In this document: one piece after another, positions 43,730 to 54,256 of the stretch
Numbering within the stretch: position 1 is the stretch's first letter
Layout: every line of letters starts with the position of its first letter
NCBI RefSeq assembly: GCF_014841105.1
Contig: NZ_JACYWE010000001.1
Location: 445,365-509,364, forward strand
Origin: Lolliginicoccus lacisalsi
GTDB lineage: Bacteria > Actinomycetota > Actinomycetes > Mycobacteriales > Mycobacteriaceae
Direction of reading: 5' to 3'
DNA: 64,000 bases
Program-made: the position numbers and the translations under genes
The notes under the pieces: generated by a model
Databases searched by the model: none
Told to the model about the DNA's origin: nothing
What the model saw: only the letters and a program-made list of their open reading frames with translations

Positions 43730-44620
43730 ATGACCTTCAACCCGAGCGCCCGCACCAACCCGAACCGCATGACCAGCGGCGGGCGGGGGCGCGGCACGAA
43801 GATCGCGGCGGGCGGCGGCGGCCTCGGCGCGCTCGTCATCCTCGCCATCGTCCTGCTCGCCGGAGGCGACCCCAGCCAGGTGCCTGGCCTGTCCAGCGGC
43901 AGCGGCGGCGCGGGCGGCAGCGGGGCCGGGCCCGGCATCGAGCACTGCACCACCGGCGAGGCCGCCAACGAGGACATCAACTGCCGCATCGGCGCCACCG
44001 CGGAATCCCTCGACGCCATCTGGTCCGAGCTCCTCCCCGGCACCTACACCCCGCCCGGGGTGCACCTGTTCACCGGTGCCACCAGCACCGGCTGCGGCAA
44101 CGCCACCAGCGCCGTCGGCCCCTTCTACTGCCCCGCCGACTACACCACCTACTTCGACACGGACTTCTTCGACGTGCTCGCCCGCCAGTTCGGCGCCTCC
44201 ACCGGCCCCCTCGCCCAGCAGTACGTCGTCGCCCATGAGTTCGGGCACCATATCCAGAACGTCCTCGGCGACCTGCGCAAGTCCCGCGAGGACCCCCGGG
44301 GCCCCGAGTCCGGCGCCGTGCGGGCCGAGCTGCAAGCAGACTGCTATGGCGGCATCTGGGCGCACTACGCCGACAAGACTCCCCTGCCGGGCATGAGCGA
44401 GCCCTTCCTGCTGCCGCTGTCCGACCAGGACATCGCCGACGCGCTCTCGGCCGCCGAGGCCGTCGGCGATGACCGCATCCAGGAATCCACCACCGGGCAG
44501 GTCAATCCTGAGTCCTGGACGCACGGATCCTCCGCGCAGCGCCAGCAATGGTTCCTCACCGGGTACCGCACCGGGCAGGTCAGCGCCTGCGACGCCTTTG
44601 CCGCCCCCGATCTCGGCTAG
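43730..44620 (+). CDS. neutral zinc metallopeptidase, YpfJ family
   Basis: A 296-residue membrane-anchored protease-like protein. A short basic N-terminus, one membrane helix at about residues 27-45 ([16 protein letters not shown]), a Gly/Ser-rich linker, and an extracytoplasmic domain with the zinc motif [12 protein letters not shown] and downstream [16 protein letters not shown] that supplies the third ligand. Conserved cysteines in [13 protein letters not shown] may be disulfide-bonded. It is divergent from aspS, as is Rv2575 near aspS in M. tuberculosis. The substrate is unknown. It ends 6 bases from the convergent MFS gene. Confidence 0.9.
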   Translation: MTFNPSARTNPNRMTSGGRGRGTKIAAGGGGLGALVILAIVLLAGGDPSQVPGLSSGSGGAGGSGAGPGIEHCTTGEAANEDINCRIGATAESLDAIWSELLPGTYTPPGVHLFTGATSTGCGNATSAVGPFYCPADYTTYFDTDFFDVLARQFGASTGPLAQQYVVAHEFGHHIQNVLGDLRKSREDPRGPESGAVRAELQADCYGGIWAHYADKTPLPGMSEPFLLPLSDQDIADALSAAEAVGDDRIQESTTGQVNPESWTHGSSAQRQQWFLTGYRTGQVSACDAFAAPDLG

Positions 44621-44626
44621 CGGCTG

Positions 44627-45883
44627 CTAGGGCTGGGCCGGCTCGGTCCGAGCCTTGCGCCCCATGGCAACGCCCCCAGCCACTGCCACCACCCAGACCG
44701 GGACCTGCACCAGCCACGCGAGCCTGAACGCCTCCGCGCTGTACCCGCCCGCCACCGTCAGCACCACCCCCACGAGCCCCGTCGTCACGAGCGTCGCCAC
44801 GAACCCGCCCTGGTTGACCATGCCCTGGGCAAGCCCGAGCTGCTCCGGGGGATTCGACGTGCGAGCCAGGTCGAACCCGATCACCGACCCCGGGCCGCCC
44901 GTCGCCAGCGCCACCACCAGCAGCCCGATCAGCCAGCCCGGCGTCGGCCACGGCACGAGCAGCATCATCGCCCAGGCCGCCGCGTTGAGCGCGATGATCC
45001 CCAGCACGATCAGCTCCCGCCGCCACGGATAGCGGCCCGTGAGCACCCCTATGAACGGCCCCACCACCACCGTCGCCACCACGAACAGAACCAGGAAGGC
45101 GCTCGCCCGCGCCGCATCGAGCCCCTGCGCCCCCACGAGGAACGGGAAGCCCCACAGCAGCACGAACACGTTGCCGGAGAACGCGGTTCCCATGTGGCTG
45201 TAGAAGCCCTGCCGGGTCCCCGGCCGTGACCACACCGCGCCGATGCCCGCCAGTACCGCCGCGACCGAGCCAGAGCGCCGGGTGACCGTCCTGCCCTGCG
45301 GATCATCCCGCACCACCGCCAGCACCCCCGCCGCCGCGAGCACCGACAACGCCGCGGCAGAGGCGTACGCCACCGACCACCCCGGGCCCTGCAGCAGCCA
45401 CGCCAGCGGCACCGCGGACAACACCTGGCCCGATTGGCCGAGGATGCCCGTCAACTGCGTAAGCAACGGGACCTGGCGCGCCGGGAACCATCGCGGGATC
45501 ACCCGGATCGCGGCAATGAAAACCAGCGCATCGCCGAGTCCGACCAGCACGCGCGCCGCGATGGCCCAGCGCAGGTCCTCGCTGAGCGCCAGCATGCCCT
45601 GGCCGCCCGCCATGATCACCAGGCCCGTCGTGATCATCGCGCGCGAGCCGAACCGATCAAGCAGCGGCCCCGACGGGATCTGCATCGCCGCGTAGACCAC
45701 GACCTGCAGGACCACGAACAGCGACAGCATCGTCGCGGTGGCCCCGTAGCGCTCGGTCGCGTCGAGGCCAGCGACGCCGAGCGAGGTGCGGTTGAGCACC
45801 GCCACCACATATGCCGACAGTGCCGCCACCCACACCACTACGGGCAGCCGCAAACTCTCCAATGAGGGCACGCGCACCATCAT
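44627..45883 (-). CDS. major facilitator superfamily transporter
   Basis: A 418-residue carrier with about 12 hydrophobic segments. The loop 2-3 motif DRFGSRAMITTG and the conserved arginine in ARVLVGLGDALVF mark an MFS fold. The substrate cannot be deduced. ATG 45883 has GAGGGGG upstream. It converges with the metallopeptidase gene (6-base gap), and no dedicated regulator is beside it. Confidence 0.9.
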   Translation of the reverse strand: MMVRVPSLESLRLPVVVWVAALSAYVVAVLNRTSLGVAGLDATERYGATATMLSLFVVLQVVVYAAMQIPSGPLLDRFGSRAMITTGLVIMAGGQGMLALSEDLRWAIAARVLVGLGDALVFIAAIRVIPRWFPARQVPLLTQLTGILGQSGQVLSAVPLAWLLQGPGWSVAYASAAALSVLAAAGVLAVVRDDPQGRTVTRRSGSVAAVLAGIGAVWSRPGTRQGFYSHMGTAFSGNVFVLLWGFPFLVGAQGLDAARASAFLVLFVVATVVVGPFIGVLTGRYPWRRELIVLGIIALNAAAWAMMLLVPWPTPGWLIGLLVVALATGGPGSVIGFDLARTSNPPEQLGLAQGMVNQGGFVATLVTTGLVGVVLTVAGGYSAEAFRLAWLVQVPVWVVAVAGGVAMGRKARTEPAQP

Positions 45884-45935
45884 GCGCCCCCTCGGAGCTG
45901 GCCACTAGTCGGGGCCGGGCGCTGGGCCGGCGCGC

Positions 45936-47168
45936 CTAGTCGTCCCGCGGGCGGGCTATCGAGTGCAGCTGGGTGCCCACCTGGCCCAGCCTGCCTCGTG
46001 CCGCGCGCCCCACCCCGGTCGCGCGCTTGCGCATCTCGTTGAGCGCCGCGGCGAGCGCCGGGTCCTCATCATCGAGCCAGCCCGCGAGCTGCCCCTCGCG
46101 GGATTCGGTGAATTCCTCGAGATCGTCCTGCAACTGGCTGATGGAACGGCGCAAGCGATGCGCCGCGCCAAGCCGGTGGATCTCCCGCACCCGCACCGAG
46201 CCGAGGCTCGCGAGCTGCTCGCGCAGCGCGCGCACGATGTCTCGGTCGCGGTTGCTGTGCTCCTTGAGCTGCTCGCGGGAGGAGGCGACGACCGAATGCA
46301 GGTGCTCGGGCTCGGCCTGCCGGACCCGCTCGGTGCGCAGCTGTTGCCACATGTAGACCGATCCCTCGGCCACGAGGAGGAGCTGCAGCGTCTCCCCGAG
46401 ACGGTTGTCGTCGATCGCGGTCGCGATGAGGCGCGACCTATCCGGCACGGGCCCGTCGGGAGGGATCGATTCGAGGGAGCGCCGCGCGTGGGCGCGCAGG
46501 CGCTCCACGGTCACCTCGAGCATCGGTCCGATCGGCGCCACCGCCGCCCAGTCCGCCGAGGTGAGCACCCCAGTGTCATCGAGGGTGCGCACGAGCCTGC
46601 GGAGCGCGCGATGGTGGCCGACGACGTCACCGACGCGGGAGGCCTCGGCGAGGGCGAGCACGCGGTCGGCGGTGCCACCGACACGGTCGATGGCGGTCTC
46701 GGTATCGCGCACCGCCGTGCGCAGTGCCATCACCGAGAACGTCGCGTGCGCGTTGATGATGCTGCGCGGGCTGATCGCGGAGGTGATCCAGTGCAGGTGC
46801 GCAGCACGTATCGCGTTCGCCCCGCGCAACATGCTGCGGAAGACGCCGTCGCTGGTGGGAACGACACCGCGCGCGGCAAGGATGCCCCGGGCCCCGGGAG
46901 CAACCTTGAGGAACGCTCCGCTGCGGCGCCGCAGCTGGCGGGGTCCAGGCACCGCGGGCAGCAGCCGCAGCGGCACGACCTCCGCGGACGCGGACCCAGG
47001 CACCTCGCTGATCACGCGCTCGGTGTAGGTCTGCACCTCGGACTCCGGCCCGGACACCAGCAGGCCCTCCGGCCCGGAGACGACCTCGAGGGACCGGCGC
47101 AGCACAGCATCCTTGCGGTCGGAGACCGCATGCCTGAGCGCCTCTGTGCGTCCCATGCTCTTGATCAT
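45936..47168 (-). CDS. uncharacterised helical protein
   Basis: A 410-residue protein of unknown family. There is no signal peptide, membrane helix or catalytic motif that I recognise. The first 100 residues are mixed, with a basic patch RQLRRRSG. The central part (about 115-230) is Ala/Arg-rich and helical, and the last 150 residues (QLKEHSNRDRDIVRALREQL onwards) look like a coiled coil with Arg-rich heptads. No ribosome binding site is clear, and ATG 47156 is an alternative start. Codon usage and third-position G+C match the neighbours, so the gene is probably real. It may be a partner of the membrane protein gene upstream. Confidence 0.75.
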   Translation of the reverse strand: MIKSMGRTEALRHAVSDRKDAVLRRSLEVVSGPEGLLVSGPESEVQTYTERVISEVPGSASAEVVPLRLLPAVPGPRQLRRRSGAFLKVAPGARGILAARGVVPTSDGVFRSMLRGANAIRAAHLHWITSAISPRSIINAHATFSVMALRTAVRDTETAIDRVGGTADRVLALAEASRVGDVVGHHRALRRLVRTLDDTGVLTSADWAAVAPIGPMLEVTVERLRAHARRSLESIPPDGPVPDRSRLIATAIDDNRLGETLQLLLVAEGSVYMWQQLRTERVRQAEPEHLHSVVASSREQLKEHSNRDRDIVRALREQLASLGSVRVREIHRLGAAHRLRRSISQLQDDLEEFTESREGQLAGWLDDEDPALAAALNEMRKRATGVGRAARGRLGQVGTQLHSIARPRDD

Positions 47169-47246
47169 CGCGCACTGAGCGCCGTGATATCCCCGGTTGT
47201 CGGAATTCCGCCCCGCGCCCGCGCTTGCTAGCCCGCGCCGGCGCAG

Positions 47247-47912
47247 CTACTCGGCGTCGAGGATCAGGGCGAGATCATCCTCCGAGAGCGCCACGCGCGA
47301 GGAGGGCGCGGTCTCCTCGGCCCGGGTCACGGCCCGGAACAGGGGGCGCGCGGTGAGGCCCGCGCCGCGCGCCTCGGCCCGCAGGTGCTCGACGAGCACG
47401 CGCGAGACGATCTCGGCGCTGATGAGCTCGCTCATGGCGAGCACATCAGCGAGGCGCCGGATGCCCATGATGTCGAGCTCGGCGCCCCGGTCCGCCCCAT
47501 ACAGGGCCAGCGGCACCGAGATGGCGTTGTCGCGGTCGGCGAGCGCGAGGTGGACCTGCCGGAAGCGGCCAGGCTGCACGACGAGCTCGGCGCGCGTGAG
47601 CCCACCGATATCAACGGTCCGGGTGGCGAGCATCCGCGCGCTGACCGTTCGGCCGGCCAGCCAGTAGGCCCGGCGCCCAGCGAGATGGGAGCCGAGCGCG
47701 GGCGGGCCGCCGATGACGACACCGATGAGGACCGCGGCCCAGAACGGCGCGAACAGCGATACCAGCATCGTGATGAGGAGACCGACGGCGATGCTGATCA
47801 GGGAGATGCGGCGCAGCTTGGGCACCACGATCTCGCGGCGCACCAGATCGAGCGGGACGGACGGTGCCCCCGCGGACGGATCGCCAGGACCGCGGACCGA
47901 GTCGTCAGGCAT
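47247..47912 (-). CDS. uncharacterised two-helix membrane protein
   Basis: A 221-residue protein with two adjacent hydrophobic helices at about residues 36-77 ([19 protein letters not shown], then [13 protein letters not shown]) and a soluble C-terminal region of about 130 residues. No known domain is recognised. ATG 47912 overlaps the end of hisS by 8 bases, and a GGGGG stretch precedes it, so it is probably co-transcribed with hisS. Confidence 0.78.
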   Translation of the reverse strand: MPDDSVRGPGDPSAGAPSVPLDLVRREIVVPKLRRISLISIAVGLLITMLVSLFAPFWAAVLIGVVIGGPPALGSHLAGRRAYWLAGRTVSARMLATRTVDIGGLTRAELVVQPGRFRQVHLALADRDNAISVPLALYGADRGAELDIMGIRRLADVLAMSELISAEIVSRVLVEHLRAEARGAGLTARPLFRAVTRAEETAPSSRVALSEDDLALILDAE

Positions 47913-49167
47913 GCGTGCCCCCTGCTTCCGCAACGATGTCACCGAGCGGAACGGAACGCTGCTCCCCCGTGGCGAGCTCCTTGATGCCGATGGTGCCCTC
48001 CGCGAGATCACGGTCGCCGAGCATGAGGGCGATCCGGGCGCCGGACTTGTCCGCTGCCTTCATCGCGCCCTTCACCCCGCGCCCGCCGTAAGCCATGTCG
48101 GCCCGGATGCCAGCGGCGCGGAGGTCGCCGAGGATCGTGACCATGCGCTCGCGCGCGGCCTGGCCCATCGGGACCCCGAAGACCTCGCAGCGCGCGCTCG
48201 GGGCCGCCGCGACGGACTCGGCCTCGAGGGCGAGCACGGTGCGGTCGACGCCGATCCCGAAGCCGATGCCGGAGAGCTGCTGCCCGCCCAGCTCGGCCAT
48301 CAGACCGTCGTAGCGGCCGCCGCCGCCGATCCCGGATTGGGCTCCGAGCCCCTCGTGGACGAACTCGAAGGTCGTCTTGGTGTAGTAGTCGAGGCCGCGC
48401 ACGAGCCGTGGGTTGATGGTGCAGGGCACCCCCAGCCGGTCGAGGTGGCCGAGCACCTCATCGAAGTGGGCCTTGGCGCTGCCGGAGAGATGGTCGAGCA
48501 TCAGGGGCGCGCCGGCGGTCAACTCCTTGATATGGGGGCGCTTGTCGTCAAGCACGCGGAGGGGGTTGACCCGGGCCCGCTCGCGGGTCTCGTCGTCGAG
48601 ATCGAGCCCGAGCAGGAACTCCTGCAGGACCTCCCGGTACTGCGGCCGGCAGGTGTCATCGCCGAGCGAGGTGATGTCGAGCCGGAAGCCAGTCAGCCCG
48701 AGGCTGCGGAAGCCCGCGTCCGCGATGGCGATGACCTCGGCGTCGAGGGCGGGGTCATCGATGCCGATCGCCTCGACGCCCACCTGCTGGAGCTGGCGGT
48801 AGCGCCCGGCCTGGGGCCTCTCGTACCGGAAGAACGGCCCGGAGTACCGCAGCTTGACCGGCAACGCGCCGCGGTCGAGACCATGCTCGATGACCGCGCG
48901 CATCACCCCGGCGGTGCCCTCGGGACGCAAGGTCACCGAGCGCCCGCCCCGATCAGCGAAGGTGTACATCTCCTTCGTCACCACATCGGTGGATTCACCG
49001 ACGCCACGGGCGAACAGGGCGGTGTCCTCGAAGAGGGGCAGCTCGATGTGCCCGTAGCCGGCCAGCGAGGCAGCCCGCAGGAGCGCATCGCGCACGGCAA
49101 CGAACTGCGCCGACTGGGGCGGCACATAGTCAGGGACGCCCTTGGGGGCCGAGAATCTGGTACTCAC
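47905..49167 (-). CDS. hisS: histidyl-tRNA synthetase
   Basis: A 420-residue class II HisRS. Motif 1 and 2 ([20 protein letters not shown]), the histidine-specific [15 protein letters not shown], motif 3 [13 protein letters not shown] and a C-terminal anticodon domain ([14 protein letters not shown]) are visible. GTG 49167 has no good ribosome binding site. The leader (49168-49279) carries a 13-base direct duplication (GTCGAGCTGTCAC at 49195-49207 and 49208-49220). Confidence 0.97.
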   Translation of the reverse strand: MSTRFSAPKGVPDYVPPQSAQFVAVRDALLRAASLAGYGHIELPLFEDTALFARGVGESTDVVTKEMYTFADRGGRSVTLRPEGTAGVMRAVIEHGLDRGALPVKLRYSGPFFRYERPQAGRYRQLQQVGVEAIGIDDPALDAEVIAIADAGFRSLGLTGFRLDITSLGDDTCRPQYREVLQEFLLGLDLDDETRERARVNPLRVLDDKRPHIKELTAGAPLMLDHLSGSAKAHFDEVLGHLDRLGVPCTINPRLVRGLDYYTKTTFEFVHEGLGAQSGIGGGGRYDGLMAELGGQQLSGIGFGIGVDRTVLALEAESVAAAPSARCEVFGVPMGQAARERMVTILGDLRAAGIRADMAYGGRGVKGAMKAADKSGARIALMLGDRDLAEGTIGIKELATGEQRSVPLGDIVAEAGGTHA

Positions 49168-49194
49168 GGTCAGGTGTCTTGGCTTTCTGGCTGT

Positions 49195-49220
49195 GTCGAG
49201 CTGTCACGTCGAGCTGTCAC
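49195..49220. repeat. 13-bp direct duplication upstream of hisS
   Basis: Two exact adjacent copies of GTCGAGCTGTCAC lie about 30-55 bases upstream of the hisS start, in the gap after the hydrolase gene. They could be a protein-binding site or a slippage product. Confidence 0.6.
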
Positions 49221-49279
49221 TGTGGGAAGCGTAGCCGGGAGCGGGTGGCCGGCTCCGCGGCTCGCCGCGCGCGCCGGGA

Positions 49280-49942
49280 CTAGCGAAGGAACGGATTGGT
49301 GGCCCGCTCATGCCCGATCGTGGTGGCTCCGCCATGCCCGGGCAGCACCGTGGTGCCGTCGTCGAGCACGAGCAGCGTCTCCCTGATCGAGCGGAGCAAC
49401 TGGTCCGCGTCCCCGCCCGGCAGATCGGACCGTCCGATCCCCCCGGCGAACAGCGTATCGCCGCTGAACACTATGTCACGCGGGCCCGCGTCGGTGTCCA
49501 CCTGGGTGCGCGCGATCACCGACCCCTTGGTGTGGCCCGGGGCGTGCGCGAACCGGAGCTCGATGCCCGCTAGCTCGATCACGTCACCATCCTGGATGTC
49601 CTTCACCGTGCCCGGCTCGATGAACTCCATGCCCTGGATGAATCCGCTGAGCTGGGGGCCGATGCCCGATGCTGGGTCGCTGAGCATCCCGCGGTCCTCG
49701 GCATGGATGAAGGCCGGGATGCCATGCTCATCGCACAGGGGCTGCGCCGACCACATGTGGTCGAGGTGGCCGTGGGTGAGCACGACCGCGACCGGCGCCA
49801 GCTCGTGCTCCTCGAAAACGCTGCGCAGCGCGGGCAGCGCGTCCTGGCCCGGATCGATCACCACGCAATTGCGCTCGCCATCGCGGGCGATGACGTAGCA
49901 GTTGGTCTGGAACATCCCGGCGGGGAAACCCATTACTCGCAC
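49280..49942 (-). CDS. metallo-beta-lactamase-fold hydrolase (glyoxalase II-like)
   Basis: A 220-residue enzyme with the two-metal site: THGHLDHM (HxHxDH), the histidine in HAPGHTKGS, the aspartate in FSGDTLFAGGIGRSD, and the last histidine in PGHGG. The class hydrolyses thioesters such as S-lactoylglutathione; the actinobacterial thiol would be mycothiol, which is inference. GTG 49942 has GGGAGAG 7 bases before it. The position next to hisS matches Rv2581c. Confidence 0.92.
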   Translation of the reverse strand: MRVMGFPAGMFQTNCYVIARDGERNCVVIDPGQDALPALRSVFEEHELAPVAVVLTHGHLDHMWSAQPLCDEHGIPAFIHAEDRGMLSDPASGIGPQLSGFIQGMEFIEPGTVKDIQDGDVIELAGIELRFAHAPGHTKGSVIARTQVDTDAGPRDIVFSGDTLFAGGIGRSDLPGGDADQLLRSIRETLLVLDDGTTVLPGHGGATTIGHERATNPFLR

Positions 49943-50129
49943 GCGTTTACTCTCCCGGTCCTCGTCCTGCATCGTTGTTGCGGCATGCCCGTGCGGCACG
50001 TCCTGGCGATCGGCCTGCCAGCACCTCGCAACACAGGAGGCCCTCAGCAACCAATCACTGTACTTCTCAGGGTATGCGGCTAGCCTGTCAGGCGGTAAAC
50101 CGAAATCAATTCAAGGAGGGTCGACCGCG

Positions 50130-51038
50130 GTGGCGTCGAACCAGGAGCGGCGCGAGGCCGCGAGGACCACGCTCGAGCAGACCATCACCGAGCGCCGGAA
50201 GCAGGAGCGCCGCAAGAAAGCGCTGATCGGCGCGGGTGCCGTCGTGGGCGTGGTGGCCCTCGCCGGTGCCACGTTCGGCGTGTACACGCTCGCGAGCGGC
50301 GGCGATTCCGGCGATCCCGGCGATTCCGTCGCCGCGGAGGACCAGGGCGACGAGATGTTCGACGAGTTCTTCGACGAGCCGCAGGAGATGCCCGAGCCCG
50401 AGGCGTTGCCGGATGGACGTGCCGAGGCACTGCCCGCCACCGTTGACTGCGCCTACCCCGAGAGTGGCCGGCCTGCCGCCAAGGAGGCCGAGCGTCCCGC
50501 CGAGACGGGCATCCCCGCCGAGGGGACAGTCCCTGCCACGATCAACCTCAACGGCGAGCCGGTCGGCCTGTCGCTCGACCGCGCGAAGTCCCCGTGCGCG
50601 ATCAATAGCTTCGCCAGCCTCGCCGAGCAGGGCTACTTCGACGGCACGAGCTGCCACCGCCTGACCACCGCGGGCATCTTCGTGCTCCAGTGCGGCGATC
50701 CTTCGGCCACTGGCGGCGGCGGGCCCGGCTACGCATTCGCCGATGAGTTCCCGGCCGATCAGTTCCAGGAGCAGCCGCCCGGTGGCACGATCTACCCGCG
50801 CGGCACGATCGCGATGGCCAATGCCGGGCCTGGCACCAATGGCAGCCAGTTCTTCCTGGTCTATGATGATTCCCCGCTGGCGCCGGCCTACAGCATCCTC
50901 GGCCAGATCGATGATGCAGGCCTCTCTGTGATCGACGCCATTGCGCAAGCAGGCGTCGACGGGAACCCTGGGAGCGGCCCCGGCGACGGGGCTCCGAGCA
51001 TCCCCGCGGAAATCACATCGGTCACGGTGGAGGAATAG
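50130..51038 (+). CDS. membrane-anchored cyclophilin-type peptidylprolyl isomerase
   Basis: A 302-residue Ppi like Rv2582 (PpiB). A short basic N-terminus, one membrane helix at about residues 32-54, an acidic linker, and a cyclophilin domain (about 120-300) with SCHRLTTAGIFVLQCGDP, GGGGPGYAFADEFPAD and GTNGSQFFLVYDDSPL. The cysteines in DCAYPESG and SPCAINSF are typical of the actinobacterial group. GTG 50130 has AAGGAGGG about 9 bases upstream. A paralogous lipoprotein gene follows after 4 bases. Confidence 0.94.
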   Translation: MASNQERREAARTTLEQTITERRKQERRKKALIGAGAVVGVVALAGATFGVYTLASGGDSGDPGDSVAAEDQGDEMFDEFFDEPQEMPEPEALPDGRAEALPATVDCAYPESGRPAAKEAERPAETGIPAEGTVPATINLNGEPVGLSLDRAKSPCAINSFASLAEQGYFDGTSCHRLTTAGIFVLQCGDPSATGGGGPGYAFADEFPADQFQEQPPGGTIYPRGTIAMANAGPGTNGSQFFLVYDDSPLAPAYSILGQIDDAGLSVIDAIAQAGVDGNPGSGPGDGAPSIPAEITSVTVEE

Positions 51039-51042
51039 CCAA

Positions 51043-51867
51043 TTGGGCAGAGCGACGGCTCGAATCCTGGGCGGGACCGGGCTGTGCGCGAGCATCAGCG
51101 TGGTCCTCGCTGGGTGCTCCCTTGCCACGGAATCCGCACCGTCGGCTGCCCTTGTTGCTGATGCACCCGTCGGCGCGGAGGCCGCTACCGTGGCCTCCGC
51201 GCCGGCTTCGGTGATGGTCACCAACGCTCCACCGCTCGACGTGACCCTGCCCCGCGCCGATCCCATGCCGCCAGCAGTGAGCTGCGAGTACCCGCGATCA
51301 GGCAACCCCGCCCGGCCTGTCTCCCTGCCACCGGCGCGAGATGTGCCCGCCGAGGGCGCCGCCACCGTGCGCCTCGAGCTCCGGCGCGGAATGGTGCCCA
51401 TCTCGCTGGACCGATCGCTGTCGCCCTGCACGGTCAATAGCTTCATCAGCCTCGCCGAGCAAGGCTTCTACACCAGCTCGGTGTGCCACCGCATCACCAC
51501 GCGCGGGGTCTATACCCTGCAATGCGGAGATCCGAGCGGCACCGGCACCGGAGGACCAGGCTACGGCACACCCGCGGAGTTCCCCGCTGATCAGGTGACC
51601 CTCGATGGCGAGCGACGCAGCGGCACCCAGACGACCTACCCGCGCGGCACCGTTGCCATGGAGACCATGTCGGGCGGCAATAGCGGCAGCCGCTTCTTCG
51701 TCGTCTTCGATGACTCCCCGCTGCCCCCGACCTACACCATCATCGGCACGGTCGACGCGGACGCGATGTGGGTGCTTGATGCGATCGCCGAGGCCGGCCC
51801 GATCTCTGGCCACAGCGGAGCGCCCAGCAGGCCCGTGCAGATCATCGGCGTCGAGCTAGACCGCTGA
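51043..51867 (+). CDS. cyclophilin-type lipoprotein, tandem paralogue
   Basis: A 274-residue cyclophilin-domain lipoprotein. TTG 51043 is chosen because GGAGG is 9 bases before it and it gives a perfect signal: a hydrophobic stretch ending in the lipobox VLAGC, with lipidated C25. The Ppi domain is clearly related to its neighbour ([33 protein letters not shown]) but reads [12 protein letters not shown] where the neighbour has NGSQFF, so the catalytic surface has drifted. Its 3' end overlaps the convergent relA end by 12 bases. Confidence 0.9.
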   Translation: MGRATARILGGTGLCASISVVLAGCSLATESAPSAALVADAPVGAEAATVASAPASVMVTNAPPLDVTLPRADPMPPAVSCEYPRSGNPARPVSLPPARDVPAEGAATVRLELRRGMVPISLDRSLSPCTVNSFISLAEQGFYTSSVCHRITTRGVYTLQCGDPSGTGTGGPGYGTPAEFPADQVTLDGERRSGTQTTYPRGTVAMETMSGGNSGSRFFVVFDDSPLPPTYTIIGTVDADAMWVLDAIAEAGPISGHSGAPSRPVQIIGVELDR

Positions 51868-54207
51868 GGTCATCCGGTACACGTCGTAGACGCCCTCGAC
51901 ATTGCGCACCACGTTCAGCACATGCCCGAGGTGCTTCGGATCGCCCATCTCAAAGGTGAACCGGCTGATCGCCACCCGGTCGCCCGAGGTCGCCACCGAC
52001 GCCGACAGGATGTTCACTTTCTCGTCGGCGAGCGCCTTGGTCACATCCGATAGCAAGCGATGCCGGTCGAGCGCCTCGATCTGGATGGCCACGAGGAACA
52101 TCGAGTGCGGGGACGGCGCCCACTGCACATCGATCAGGCGCTCCGCCTGCGCCCGCAGGGAGTCAGCATTGGTGCAGTCGGTGCGGTGGACGCTGACGCC
52201 CCCGCCGCGAGTCACGAAACCGAGGATCTCATCGCCGGGCACGGGCGTGCAGCACTTGGCGAGCTTGACGAGCACCCCCGAGACGCCCGGCACCTCGACG
52301 CCCACGTCGCTCGCCGAGCGACGGCTGCTCCGCGGCGTGCTCGACGGCGTCGCGCGCTCGGCGAGCTCCTCCTCGGCATCCTCCACGCCACCGAACTGCG
52401 CGACAAGGCGCTGCACCACATGCTGGGCGGAGACATGGTGCTCCCCCACCGCCGTGTAGAGCGCATCGACATCCTGGTAGCGCAGTTCCCGCGCCGTCGC
52501 GGTCATCAGATCACCGCTGAGGATCCGCTGCAGGGGCAGGCCAGTGCGCCGCACCTCTTTCGCGATCGCGTCCTTGCCCGTCTCGAGGGCTTCCTCGCGG
52601 CGCTCCTTGGCGAACCATTGCCGGATCTTCGTCTTGGCGCGCGGCGACACCACGAACTTCTGCCAGTCGCGGCTCGGCCCCGATCCCTCGTCCTTGGAGG
52701 TGAAGATCTCCACGACCTCGCCATTCTCGAGGGTCCGCTCGAGCGGCACGAGGCGGCCATTGACGCGCGCGCCGATGCACCGGTGGCCCACCTCGGTATG
52801 CACGGCGTAGGCGAAATCAACCGGAGTGGATTCCGCGGGCAGGGTCAGCACGTCTCCCTTGGGCGTGAAGACGAAGATCTCCTTGCGCGCGAGGTCATAG
52901 CGCAGCGACTCGAGGAACTCGCCAGGATCCGCGGCCTCGCGCTGCCAGTCGAGCAACTGCCGCATCCACGCGATCTCGTCGACCTCGGAGCTGTCCGAAT
53001 GGTGCTTGCCGCGGGTCTCCTTGTACCGCCAGTGCGCGGCGATGCCGTACTCGGCGTTCTGGTGCATGTCGTGGGTGCGGATCTGCACCTCGAGCGGCTT
53101 CCCCTCCGGCCCCACGACCGTGGTGTGCAGCGACTGGTACACCCCGTAGCGGGGCTGGGCGATGTAGTCCTTGAACCGGCCAGCCATCGGCTGCCACAGC
53201 GAATGCACCACACCGATCGCGGCATAGCACTCGCGCACATGATCGCACAGGATGCGCATGCCCACGAGGTCATGGATCTCGTCGAAGTCCTTGCCCTTGA
53301 CGATCATCTTCTGATAGATCGACCAGTAGTGCTTGGGGCGGCCCTCCACGACGGCGTTGAGCTTCGCGGCCTCGAGCGCCGCCTTGATCTGCGACCGCAC
53401 CTTGTCGAGGTAGATGTCGCGCGACGGGGCCCGGTTGGCCACGAGACGGACGATCTCGTCATACCTCTTGGGATGCAGGATCGCGAACGCGAGGTCCTCG
53501 AGCTCCCACTTGACGGTGGCCATGCCGAGGCGGTGCGCGAGCGGCGCGATCACCTCGAGGGTCTCGCGTGCCTTGCTCGCCTGCTTCTCCGGGGGCAGGA
53601 ACCGCATCGTCCGCATGTTGTGCAGGCGGTCCGCCACCTTGATGACGAGCACCCGCGGATCGCGCGCCATCGCGATGATCATCTTGCGGATCGTCTCGGC
53701 CTCCGCGGCGGTGCCCAGCACGACCTTATCGAGCTTGGTCACGCCGTCGACGAGGTGCGCGACCTCGTCGCCGAACTCCTCGGTCAATTGCTCGAGGCTG
53801 TAGCTGGTGTCCTCGACAGTGTCATGCAGCAACGCCGCGATGAGCGTGGTGGTATCCATGCCTAGCTCGGCGAGGATCGTCGCGACAGCCAGCGGATGAG
53901 TGATGTAGGGGTCGCCGGACTTGCGGATCTGCTCGGCGTGGCGCTCCTCGGCGACGTCGTACGCGCGCTGCAGCGTGACGAGCGGGGCCTTGGGATAGAA
54001 GTCACGGTGGATCGCGACGAGCGGCTCGAGCACGGGCTTCACCGAGGCGCTGCGGCCCGCGGTCATCCTGCGGGCGAGCCGGGCACGGACCCGCCGGGAT
54101 GCTGATCCCGGCGCGTTGACCATGGAGGCGAGGGGGCGTGGCACATCCTCGCCCGCACCCGTCGGGGTGGTGCCTGCCTCATGCGGGGCTTGCGCGTCGT
54201 GGCTCAC
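51856..54207 (-). CDS. relA: bifunctional (p)ppGpp synthetase/hydrolase (Rel)
   Basis: A 783-residue long RSH protein controlling the stringent response. In order: an HD hydrolase domain ([33 protein letters not shown]), the synthetase domain with the bifunctional-type [19 protein letters not shown], a TGS domain ([14 protein letters not shown]), the zinc-finger-like region with [13 protein letters not shown], and a C-terminal ACT domain. GTG 54207 has GGAGG a few bases upstream. apt lies 49 bases upstream. The linked apt-relA order is conserved across Gram-positives and joins purine salvage to ppGpp control. Confidence 0.98.
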   Translation of the reverse strand: MSHDAQAPHEAGTTPTGAGEDVPRPLASMVNAPGSASRRVRARLARRMTAGRSASVKPVLEPLVAIHRDFYPKAPLVTLQRAYDVAEERHAEQIRKSGDPYITHPLAVATILAELGMDTTTLIAALLHDTVEDTSYSLEQLTEEFGDEVAHLVDGVTKLDKVVLGTAAEAETIRKMIIAMARDPRVLVIKVADRLHNMRTMRFLPPEKQASKARETLEVIAPLAHRLGMATVKWELEDLAFAILHPKRYDEIVRLVANRAPSRDIYLDKVRSQIKAALEAAKLNAVVEGRPKHYWSIYQKMIVKGKDFDEIHDLVGMRILCDHVRECYAAIGVVHSLWQPMAGRFKDYIAQPRYGVYQSLHTTVVGPEGKPLEVQIRTHDMHQNAEYGIAAHWRYKETRGKHHSDSSEVDEIAWMRQLLDWQREAADPGEFLESLRYDLARKEIFVFTPKGDVLTLPAESTPVDFAYAVHTEVGHRCIGARVNGRLVPLERTLENGEVVEIFTSKDEGSGPSRDWQKFVVSPRAKTKIRQWFAKERREEALETGKDAIAKEVRRTGLPLQRILSGDLMTATARELRYQDVDALYTAVGEHHVSAQHVVQRLVAQFGGVEDAEEELAERATPSSTPRSSRRSASDVGVEVPGVSGVLVKLAKCCTPVPGDEILGFVTRGGGVSVHRTDCTNADSLRAQAERLIDVQWAPSPHSMFLVAIQIEALDRHRLLSDVTKALADEKVNILSASVATSGDRVAISRFTFEMGDPKHLGHVLNVVRNVEGVYDVYRMTSAV

Positions 54208-54256
54208 GCGACCACCTCCTATCCGAACCGAAGCCGCCTCACCGCAACTGTAGCGC

